Below, in pieces: positions 55,639 through 64,000 of a stretch of DNA of 64,000 nt; position 1 is the stretch's first letter, and each line of letters starts with the position of its first letter. The DNA lies in NCBI GenBank assembly GCA_010356995.1, contig ML996698.1:906101-970100 (forward strand), in the 5' to 3' direction. The notes under the pieces were generated by a model. That model saw only the letters and a program-made list of their open reading frames with translations. It was not told the origin of the DNA and did no database searches. This DNA is from Trichodelitschia bisporula (taxonomy: Eukaryota; Ascomycota; Dothideomycetes; Phaeotrichales; Phaeotrichaceae). The translations under genes were made by a program, and so were the position numbers.

Positions 55639-57440
55639 ATGGCGAGCGAACACGTGACTCTCGAAGCGCCGCTTGAGACGCCCCTTGTGCCTGACACCGG
55701 CGCTGCGACGGGTGTGGCGCTTGGGTACCCGGTTGAGACGTTGGAGCTCGTAGAGCGGTTTATTGACGATGTAAGGCCGTTGCGGGTTGCGGTCATTGGC
55801 GCGGGGCTGGCGGGCATCACGGCTGGTGTTCTGCTCCCAGTGAAGGTGCCGGGCATTGAGTTGACTATTTTCGACAAGAATGCCGATGTGGTGAGTGCGT
55901 TTCGAGTGGCTGCTTCGAGGCTGACCGCAGCGGATAGGGCGGGACGTGGTTCGAGAACATATACCCGGGCGTGCGTTGCGACATCCCCGCACACGTGTAC
56001 CAGGCGACCTTCGCGCCGAACACGCAGTGGACGGAGCAATTCGCACAAGGATCCGAGATCTTGCAGTACTGGAAGGACATTGCGAAGAGGTACGACGTGT
56101 ATCGCCACCTGAAGCTCTCGCACCGCGTGAACGAAGCCGTCTGGGACGACAACACATCAACATGGGCCGTGAACGTCACCAATCTTGCCGGCGGCGAGAC
56201 CGCCGTCCACACATTCGACTTCGTGCTTACCGCCATCGGCCGCTTCAACGACTGGAGACTCCCCGACTACCCAGGCCTCACCGATTTCAAAGGCGTCTTG
56301 CGGCACGCGTCCAATTGGGATCCCATCTTCGACCCCGCGGGCAAGGCCGTGGCTGTCATCGGCAACGGCGCCAGTGGCATCCAGCTCGTGCCCAACTTGC
56401 AGCCCATTGTATCACGGCTGGACCACTATGCCCGCAACAAGACCTGGATCGCGGGGTCGTGGGCCGGCGACGAGCGCACCTTTGAGCCGCAATACTACTC
56501 CGAGGAGCAAAGGGAGTCGTTCAAGGACCCGGCGACCTACCTCGCCTTCCGCAAGGAGCTCGAGGACAAGTACTGGCGCCGTTTCGCCGCACTCTTTCGC
56601 GGTTCGGGGGAAAATGCTGGCGCGCGGGAACACTTCACACAATTGATGCGTGAGCGATCGGGCGGCAAGTTGGATGACTTGATTCCCGACTTCTCGCCCA
56701 ACTGCCGCCGGCCAACGCCTGGGCCGCGCTACCTCGAGTCGCTCACGGAGCCCAACGTCGACTATATCCGCACGCCGATTGCCCGCTTCACTGCTACGGG
56801 CATTGAAACCGTCGACGGCAAGCACCGCGAGGTCGACGCCATAATCTGCGCCACTGGCGCCAACATCGATATGGCGCCGCCCTTCCCGATCCGCGCGCGG
56901 CGAACAGATCTCAAGGAGGCGTGGAAGGACTTCCCGCACACGTACATGGGCCTCGCGACGCCCGGCTTCCCAAACCTGCTCTTCATTCACGGGCCGCACG
57001 GCACCGGTGCATCTGGGACTGTCCCGCAAAGCGTCGAGGTGCAACTTACCTACTTTGCCAAACTCTTGCGCAAGGCGTCCCGCGAGGGCGTCAAAACGAT
57101 CGAGCCGTCGCAGAAGGCAACCGATGAGTTCGCCGCGTACAACGACGCCTTCTTCGCGCGGACGGTGCTGTCCGACCCATGCAGCTCGTGGTACAACGGC
57201 GGGAAGACTGGCGGCCGCGTCCATGGCTTATTTCCGGGCAGTGCGGCGCATGTGACGGCGGTGCGGCGCGAGCCGCGGTGGGAGGACTGGGAGTACACGT
57301 ATCTAGAGGCGAACCGCTTCGCGTGGTATTTTGGGAATGGATGGTCGCGGCGGGAGCAAGATCCAGATGCGGATATGACGCCGTATTTGGCGGGGGGCGA
57401 TCTCCGGGATTTACACGAGAGTTGGTGGAGTCTGCCTTAG
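55639..57440 (+). CDS. Baeyer-Villiger-type flavin monooxygenase
   Basis: Class B flavin monooxygenase inserting oxygen into a ketone or oxidising a soft heteroatom, using FAD and NADPH. Exons 55639-55890 and 55938-57440, 47-nt intron, phase 0; 584 residues. The FAD Rossmann motif is VIGAGLAG (52-59). Across the intron the sequence becomes GGTWFENIYPGVRCDIPAH, the conserved BVMO block. The BVMO fingerprint FxGxxxHxxxWD is FKGVLRHASNWD at 201-212. The NADP motif is VIGNGASGIQLVP (about 224-236). The C-terminal ATG-type motif is ICATGANIDM. The ~45 residues before the first Rossmann fold are a normal extension. First gene of three co-directional metabolic genes. Substrate unknown. Confidence 0.93.
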
Positions 57441-57942
57441 TTGAATGCATTGAGTGGTCTGTCGATAGCCTTGCTGCTGGAAATCGTGCTATTGCTGTGA
57501 TTGTCTCGAATGCCGCGTTCTCGCTTGCTTCCCGGCAAGCTATTGGCGAGCATACGGCGAAGTGTTGCCCGAAATGATGCCCGGACTGGTTCTGGGAAGT
57601 CGCGCAGACCGTCGCATGCAGTCTTTGCAGCCCGCGCATTGATCGCCCGCTAACACTCTGAACTGCAAGCTTACGATCGCGACCTGACGGCCGAGCTTCA
57701 CTAGTCCCCACGTCCCAGGTCCAGAAGCGTGGGGCCCAGTATGGCGTGCGAGCCCCACGGCCTGTCGTGAGCGCCAACCTCGTGGCGTGCAGCCTCGCGA
57801 ACGCCACAACGGCTGTATGAATGCGCGGACCTCAGCCTTGGGGGTTAAATAGCTATGAGACGTATCTCCATCAAAGGACAGGCAATCGGAGTCCAGAATT
57901 GACAGTCAGACATTCGGACAGCAGAGCCAGTCTCACGTCTCC
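57441..57942. other. intergenic within the flavin cluster
   Basis: About 500 bp between the monooxygenase stop and the transporter start. No site recognised with confidence. Confidence 0.45.
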
Positions 57943-59555
57943 ATGATGTCGACCAAAGAGATCATCCACTACTCCGAGACGGCACCGCCGAAGGAGCAGC
58001 TCCACCCAGGTATGCATTTTGCCAGTGGCCGTTGCAATGGCTGCCCCGACGGTCTTGCTGATCCTGCTCGTCCCAGTGAAATGGTACCGCTCAACCTTCT
58101 TCAACATCACTATCCTGGGGCTGTGCAACTTCGCTGCCCCCGGCATTTGGGGTGCCATGAACTCGCTCGGCGCCGGCGGGGCGGCCTCGCCCAAGCTGAT
58201 CAACGCCGCCAACGCGCTGACCTTTTGTCTGATGGTGGTGTCATGCTACTTCTCGTCGGTGCTGGTGCACTACATTGGCATCAAGGGCGCACTGATCTTC
58301 GGAACGTGAGTCTAGTACCTGCTTCAGCACCACAGCCCATTGACCCCAGCCCCAGCGTCGGATACGCACCGTTCGCTGCCGGTCTCTACACCAACAACCG
58401 CTTCGGCACGGAGTGGTTCGTCCTCGTCGGCGCGGCTCTCTGCGGCATTAGTGCTGGTGTCTTCTGGGCCGCCGAAGCAGCCATCGCCATCGCGTATCCC
58501 GAGCCATGGAACAAGGGCAAAGCACTCGGTTATTGGCTGACGTACCGCTTGGGCGGCCAGATCCTCGGCGGCGCAATCAACCTCGGGCTCAATGCGGACC
58601 GCAACGAGGCTGGCAAGGTGTCGTACACTGTGTTCCTCGTCTTCATCGCTCTGCAGTGCACCGGGCCGCTCGTTGCGCTGTTCCTCAACAAGCCCAGCAA
58701 GGTGCAGCGCCGCGACGGCAAGAAGGTTGTGCTCGAAATTGCGGAGAATCCCTGGCGCGAGGTGGTTGAGAACACGAAGCTGCTGTTCAGTAAGAAGTGG
58801 CTGCTGTTGATACTGTTCATTGGACAGGCCGTCTTTGCGGAGGCCGTGTACTTTACGTACCTAGCTCGTGAGTCCCACTTTCCTCCTCCCCCACTCTCGC
58901 CCTTCTACCCAACCCCGCCCCAGCCGCCCCGTGTCAAGTCCCCTTGGTCGACAGGAGACTAACTTACGCAGTGTGGTTCTCGGTCCGCGCCCGCGCGCTC
59001 GGCTCCTTTGTTTCCGGCCTGGCAGCCATCACGGCGGGCAACTTCCTCGGCCACTGGCTCGACCGCCACACCATTGCGCTCAAGAAGCGCGCCCGCTGGT
59101 CCTTCATTCTCATCGTCGTCACGCAGGGCGCATGGTGGCTGTGGGCCACAGTGCTGGTAACGCGCTTCCGCCACACTCGGCCGACGTACGACTGGTCGTC
59201 GCCCGGGTTTGGAAAGGCCTTCGCCGTGTTCGTGTTGCTCACACTGGGCTTCCAGCTGAACTACCTCTTCCTCTACTTCTTTGTGACGAACATCGCCGAG
59301 GGCCAGGACCAGGTGATTCGCTATGCGGCGCTGCTGCGTGGCACTGAGTCGGCGTGGCAGGCGGTGAGCTATGGCCTGACGTCCATTGCCATCTTCGGCG
59401 AGGTGGGGGGAGTGTACATCAATTTTGGCCTATGGGCCGTATCCATTTTTCCCGCCTGGCTGGTGCTCCGTCACTTTGGTGCCAGCGAGGCGGCGCCGTC
59501 GGAGGAGGGGTCGGTGGTGTCGGAGGTGCATGATGTGAAGACTGATCTGCAATGA
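57943..59555 (+). CDS. UNC93-like major-facilitator membrane protein
   Basis: Multi-pass membrane protein of the UNC93/DUF895 branch of the major facilitator superfamily, common in ascomycetes and often near metabolic genes. Exons: 57943-58009, 58077-58305, 58356-58867 and 58972-59555; 463 residues. Splicing gives HPVKWYRSTFFNITILG, then CNFAAPGIWGAMNSLGAGG, the family signature. Other segments are GYAPFAAGLYTNNRFGTEW, ISAGVFWAAEAAIAIAYPE, LGYWLTYRLGGQILGGAIN, VSYTVFLVFIALQCTGPLVA, AKKWL-type helices, and late TMs FVLLTLGFQLNYLFLYFFV and VGGVYINFGLWAVSIFPAW. About 11 spans are visible. Both ends are hydrophilic and the tail is acidic. It may import or export the substrate of the flanking flavoenzymes; this is inference from position. 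Confidence 0.88.
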
Positions 59556-59955
59556 TTAGCGGGCTGAGATGACTTGAGCGAGCGAGTTGATGAGGAGATC
59601 AAGATAGAGTGAGACCTAATACCAGTAGTGCAATTGCTAGTGTGGTTAGTGTCAACGCAATCCGACCGTGAATCGTGCAATCGATGCAGTGAGCGTGGGC
59701 GCGTTTGCACGTCATCGACCACAAGCGCGGTCCGGATAAGCTCTCCCGACAGGTCGCGTGGGGCGCGCGACGTGAACTGCGGCGGAGAATTTCAGGAGCA
59801 AGGAGCAGAAAGAACTAGTGCCCCACTGCCAAAGAAGCCGCATGAGGGCCGTAGGTACATGGTAAGCTTCCGATTGCGAATTCAGCCACTTTATTGCGAC
59901 TTTGCGCCTTGAGCGCGGTTCTTAAGATGGTTTGGCGCGACTCTCAATATCAGCA
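59556..59955. other. intergenic with a half zinc-cluster-like reading
   Basis: 400 bp between transporter and second monooxygenase. A plus-strand frame reads ESCNRCSERGRVCTSS at 59670-59717, a CX2CX6C spacing like half of a Zn(II)2Cys6 cluster, with no partner half or start. Otherwise nothing. Confidence 0.4.
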
Positions 59956-61651
59956 ATGGCGATTGGCGGCAAGAAGAACCTGATCCTGAACGCTTTTGTC
60001 GAGTGCTGTAAGTGCGACCCATCTGACAGATTACCCGGCATGGCGGACTACCCGGTCATGGCCAACTACCCAGTCATGGCGGACTACCCGGCATTGACGG
60101 ACTACCCGGCTGACTGCTAACAACCACAGGCAGCGGGCACCAGGCCCCCGGGCTGTGGCAACACCCCGATGATGAATCGTGGCGCTTCAATGACATTGAT
60201 CATTGGGTGGAGCTGGCGAAGCTGCTGGAGGAGGCTAAGTTCCATGGCATCTTTGTGGCGGACGTTTTGGGTGAGGTCACAAAACATACGGCAAGACCCA
60301 AGTCTCCGACTGACAACCTAGGTGGCTATGATGTGTACAAGCAGTCCCTCGAACCAGCGCTTGTCTCGGGCGCCCAATGGCCTGTGAATGAGCCGCTCGC
60401 CATGGTCCCGGCCATGGCTGCTGCGACGAAGAACATTGGATTTGGCGTTACTGTTTCGACGACGTACGAGCAGCCGTATCATCTCGCGCGGCGCTTGTCA
60501 ACGGTGGACCATTTGACGAAGGGTCGCATCGGTTGGAATGTGAGTTGCTCGTCCGATTGACTGTATGTATACTGATCAATGACGGGCAGATTGTCACCAG
60601 CTACCTCGATTCCGCCGCCCGCAATCTCGGCAAGACCGAGCAGCTTGCGCACGACGACCGCTATGCGCAAGCCGAAGAGTTTATGAGGGTTATGTACAAG
60701 CTCTTTGAATCGTCCTGGCGTGACGACGCGGTGCAGCTGAATCGCCAGAGCGGCTTGTACACCGACCCCGAGCTCGTCCGCGAGATCAATCATGAGGGCC
60801 GCTTTTTCAACGTCCCCGGGCCTCACATCTGCCAGCCGAGCCCGCAACGGACTCCTTTGCTTCTGCAGGCCGGCGCCTCCCGAGCGGGCCGTGACTTTGC
60901 TGCCCAGCACGCCGAAGCCATTTTCATATCCGCACACGCGCCCGAGGTCTGCGCGGCCAACGTCGCCGACACCCGGCGTCTGGCGAAAGAAAAGTTCGGC
61001 CGCGATCCGAATGCGATCAAGTTTTTGGCGCTTGTGACGCCGGTCCTGGGCCGCACCGAGGAGGAAGCGCAGGCGAAGCTCGACGGCTATCGCAAATACG
61101 CATCGACCGAGGGTGCACTTGCGCTCTTCTGCGGCTGGACCGGGATCGACCTCAACCAGTACGGTGATGATGAGGAGCTCCGCGAGGTCGAAAGCAACGC
61201 TGTCCGATCGACCGTGCGGGGGTACGCGCGCTTCGCGCCCAAGAAGTCAAAGTGGACGAAGCATACCATTGCCCAGCATATCAGCATTGGTGGCAATGGG
61301 CCCGTCATTGCAGGGACGCCGGAGCAGGTTGCTGACGGGCTGGAGACGTGGGTACGTGAGGCAGACGTCGATGGCTTCAACTTGGTGAGTGTATACGTGC
61401 TTGCTGTAATGCGGCTAACAGCCTAGGCATATGTCCTCTTCCCGCAGTCGTTCAAAGATATTATCGAATTCCTGGTGCCTGAACTACGCCGCCGCGGCCT
61501 CTTTTGGTACGACTACGCCATCCCTGGTGGCACGTACCGTGAGAATTTTTACGGGCGGCGCGGGCAGACAGGTCCACCGTTCGAACATGTTGCGTCGTCA
61601 TTCCGGTGGAGAGCTGGAGTTCCGAGCGAGCAGCACGTCATCCCTAACTAA
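59956..61651 (+). CDS. FMN-dependent monooxygenase, NtaA/SnaA/DszA type
   Basis: Bacterial-luciferase-fold monooxygenase that uses reduced FMN from a partner reductase; relatives act on nitrilotriacetate, dibenzothiophene sulfone and long alkanes. Exons: 59956-60007, 60130-60270, 60322-60539, 60590-61384 and 61427-61651; 476 residues. Diagnostic stretches are KKNLILNAFVECCSGHQAPG, WVELAKLLEEAKFHGIFVAD, GGYDVYKQSLEPALVSGAQW, ATKNIGFGVTVSTTYEQPYH, GRIGWNIVTSYLDSAARNLG (restored by splicing), HICQPSPQRTPLLLQAGAS and DGFNLAYVLFPQSFKDIIEF. The family is mainly bacterial but common in Pezizomycotina. The first intron (122 nt) holds four 18-bp repeats. No flavin reductase lies nearby in the window. 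Confidence 0.92.
60040..60111 (+). repeat. 18-bp intronic minisatellite, four units
   Basis: Four 18-bp units (ATGGCGGACTACCCGGTC and variants) at 60040, 60058, 60076 and 60094 fill most of intron 1 of the FMN monooxygenase gene. They are in frame with exon 1 and would read MADYPV if the intron were retained, before a TAA. Confidence 0.9.
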
Positions 61652-62409
61652 ATTATATAGTTCAAAATGCCTTGAAACCCGACGCCGATGCGACTAGCAC
61701 CTTTACTTCGCAATCGGTAATTTGCCCGGTTTCTCGCATGTCTTTTCAACTTTGGCTCTGCTTTTTTAAGTTCTCTCATCCTCCTGACCGCAATTTCTGC
61801 CCCGAGTTTATGGCTCGGACCTCTCAACCCTGGATGTCCGCATCGCACTGGCATTCTTGTCTCTTTTCAGGTGTCAGGGGCGTGCAAAAGTGTGGAAGTC
61901 ACGATGGGTATGGTGCAGGCATGAACAAGTTACTTCCACAAAGATCTATCGCCGCGGGGGAAGTTCGCGGGGAGCTAATGAGGTTAAGGCCCAGCATTGG
62001 TCTCCCACGACAAGTGGCTGCTGCCCGAGCCAAAACCAATGTATCAATTGATCTCTGACTGACTAGCTCGACCTCTGAATGAGGTCGGGAATGAGTGACT
62101 GTATACACAACGTCTGACTTCCAGTATCTTCCATCGATCTGACCAATTTGTCAGGAAGAATACTCCAGATACTCAATTTGTCATCATAGAAGATTCCAGA
62201 TCTTCATCCCGCAGTGGCTAGGGGTATACCTGTTGGAAAGGGGTGGCTGTGTTCAGCCTTACCCAGTTTCAGCTACAGGGCTCGAGTATAAGTAGACTCG
62301 GGATCCCCACCTCTTTGACAATTAAGCAACTTGGTCATGGACAGACCTTTGGTCCAACTTATGATGCTGTGATGTTTCCATTGATCACACATCCCCTCTT
62401 AACACGTAC
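61652..62409. other. intergenic, moderately AT-rich
   Basis: Downstream of the cluster. No gene, repeat or site recognised; several short frames only. Confidence 0.45.
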
Positions 62410-63103
62410 CTGCAGCGCCTCGGCGAGCATGGGCGGGTCGCCCTCGTCACCCGGGCCCTGGCTGAAGTACGCGGGGTCGTCGCGCTCCGCAGCGTCGGCC
62501 TTCTCACGCTGATCGATGCTCAGCTCCAGCACGTCATGGTGTGGGCGTTTGCGCGCCTCTTCGACTACCCACGCGTCAACGCGGGGAATTCCTGGTACTC
62601 ATCGCGGCCATGCTGACGCGGATCGCGGAGTTGTCCCCGGCGGCGGCGGCATTGAGCGTGCGGGCCTGCATTTGCGGTGGGGCTTGACATATATTGTTGG
62701 CTCATCGTCTGACTGGACGGGTGGCTGGACGGTCTGGTGAACAGTGGGCTGGACATTTTGGACCACGGTTAGCTGGACCTGGGTAGCATGAACCTGAACG
62801 GCTGGCCCGATCTGAACGGTTGGCTGAACCACGGGGGGCTGGACCGTGACTGCTGGCCGAACCTGAGCAGCTGGACCGAACGGTTGGCCGAGCTTGAACC
62901 GGCTGCTGGACCTGGATGACAGGCCGGACCGGCTTCCGAGCCGTCACTTGGATGCTGCCTAGTATGTCCGGCGCAGGCGTCATCTGGGGCTTCGGCTCCA
63001 CCTGAATCGTCTCGCCCTGGGGCGGACCTTTGCCATGTGGCGTAGACACACGCCGCACCGGCGGCATCACGACATGGGCCGTCTTCCGCGGCTTCTCGGC
63101 CAC
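62410..63103 (-). pseudogene. frame-broken coding remnant with Val-Gln-Pro repeats
   Basis: From 63103 the minus strand reads AEKPRKTAHVVMPPVRR, then GETIQVEPKPQMTPAPDI and PVRPVIQVQQPVQARPTV. Near 62880 the repeat-like sense continues in another frame (QVRPAVTVQPPVVQPTVQ, HQTVQPPVQSDDEPTIYV). Further on, a third frame starts at ATG 62671 (MQARTLNAAAAGDNSAIRV) and hits TGA just after a C-run at about 62588. The next frame carries on convincingly (VDAWVVEEARKRPHHDVLE, AAERDDPAYFSQGPGDEGD) to a GTACGT donor at 62409. So at least two frame breaks interrupt coding-like sequence. It may be one decayed gene or two; no family recognised. Confidence 0.4.
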
Positions 63104-63715
63104 AGCGGGATAGTGGTGCGCAACATGGGCCTTGTCGGAGACCAGCCTTGTCGAACAGGCTCAACCGGAGCGGCTCGCGGGCGCTGGCCCGTCGGCTCGA
63201 CAACGCCCCGCAGCCCCGCAGAACTGTACTCGGTGAGGGTGCCGGGATGCAGCAGCTGGGTTGTACGGTGCGGGTTCTGCGCCTCGGTGTCTACGTCGAG
63301 CGGTTGGTGGGCGCGGCGCCGCTCGAGATTGCTAGGGTACACGACGGGCGGCACGGCGGGACCGGCTAGCTACTCGCCTTCCCGCTAGCAGCCAGTGCGT
63401 GCGGTCCAGCGGGTTCCACGATGAGCTCTGACGCAGCAGCAGCAGGCGCGGATCGCGGTGAACAACATTCGCGGTGGCAGAGGCGGGGGATAGGAAAGCC
63501 CGGGGGCAGGTGGGGGAGGTTAATGGGGTGTTATGGGGGCGGTGGCGGTCTTCGACGACCGCACCGCCTCCCGTCCTGTGCTGTCAGTCAAATTCTACGC
63601 CGCGCCCACCTCCCAACCCTTCTGTGCTTATGGATCCACACGGTTGGGAGATGGTTTGAGCGGCGGCGCACTCCATTCCTCTATCGGAGTCAATGAGTCG
63701 CCGCCCCGACAATGC
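63104..63715. other. no gene accepted
   Basis: Overlapping short frames on both strands; on the minus strand they may be the 5' part of the remnant above. No motif recognised. Confidence 0.35.
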
Positions 63716-63865
63716 GAGTGCGTCCATACCGGGGAAAAGCCGTTTGCCTGTGAATGTGGCCAGAAATTTTACCAACGTGGGAACCTCGCCATCCACAAGC
63801 GAAGTATCATGAGTATCATGAGTATCGGAAGGGTCATATCTCAATTAAGCAGGGGCGCCTGTTAG
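63716..63865 (+). pseudogene. degenerate C2H2 zinc-finger fragment
   Basis: The frame contains HTGEKPFACECGQKFYQRGN followed by LAIHKR, very like fungal C2H2 fingers (linker TGEKPF, then C, K-F, Q-R-G-N, H). Only one residue separates the two cysteines and the second zinc-binding His is missing. Where it should be, an ATCATGAGT simple repeat (SIMSIMSIGR) takes over, and the frame ends at TAG 63865. I see no DNA-binding partner finger or intact start. Confidence 0.45.
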
Positions 63866-64000
63866 GAACCCTGTTCCGTCTCTGCAGCGTCACCTCCGCC
63901 TGAACGTGACTCAGGCAACGCTACCCCGCACTCCGAGTATCGCGTGGCGTACCGCTGAGTGCGGGATTGTACCGTGACGGGGGAAGGGGAGACGAGCTGA
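63866..64000. other. window end, nothing seen
   Basis: 135 bp of non-coding-looking sequence up to the window edge. Confidence 0.5.

Noticed and set aside
1-64000. CRISPR array, rRNA, transposase or reverse transcriptase
   Set aside because: No regularly spaced identical repeats and no such conserved motifs were seen on either strand; repeats present are short minisatellites.

Overview
The window is nuclear DNA of a filamentous ascomycete (Pezizomycotina-type). The evidence is short GT-AG introns, mostly 40-120 nt and many with a CTRAC-like branch site; GC-rich coding sequence; CT-rich leaders; a COX8 of the ascomycete type; an Ecl1-type zinc protein; GPI-anchored Ser/Thr-rich surface proteins; a pisatin-demethylase-like P450; and a peroxisomal 4CL-like ligase. 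I see no intact transposon, CRISPR array, rRNA gene or convincing tRNA gene. All gene models were spliced by hand, and reading phase was checked at every junction.

Left part (1-22.6 kb): conserved housekeeping genes with some accessory ones. MTR4 (RNA exosome helicase, minus) diverges from COX8 (cytochrome c oxidase subunit, plus). ELP1 (Elongator scaffold) follows. Next are an unrecognised minus-strand gene carrying a pentapeptide repeat, a secreted PEBP-like protein with a GPI signal, an unrecognised gene at 15.2-16.1 kb, a cytochrome P450, an alanine-glyoxylate aminotransferase with an unusual N-terminal extension, and VPS29 (retromer) with a 15-nt microexon.

Middle (22.6-42 kb): gene-poor. 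It holds an Ecl1-family life-span regulator, a GPI-anchored Ala/Ser-rich protein, a few weak small-gene candidates, a 98-bp near-palindrome, a ~116-bp minisatellite, and two decayed genes (38.6-39.3 kb and 41.1-42.0 kb).

Right part (42-54.5 kb): CHK1 diverges from a low-complexity protein with a TPX2-like motif. Then come a peroxisomal acyl/aryl-CoA ligase (PTS1 tripeptide AKL), a 72-residue protein, a PITH-domain protein, mitochondrial GRX5 and a coiled-coil protein.

Far right (55.6-61.7 kb): three co-directional metabolic genes lie in tandem: a Baeyer-Villiger-type flavin monooxygenase, an UNC93-like membrane transporter and a bacterial-luciferase-type (NtaA/SnaA) FMN monooxygenase. They look like a small catabolic or specialised-metabolism cluster. 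The last 1.6 kb holds frame-broken coding remnants: a Val-Gln-Pro repeat protein and a degenerate C2H2 finger.
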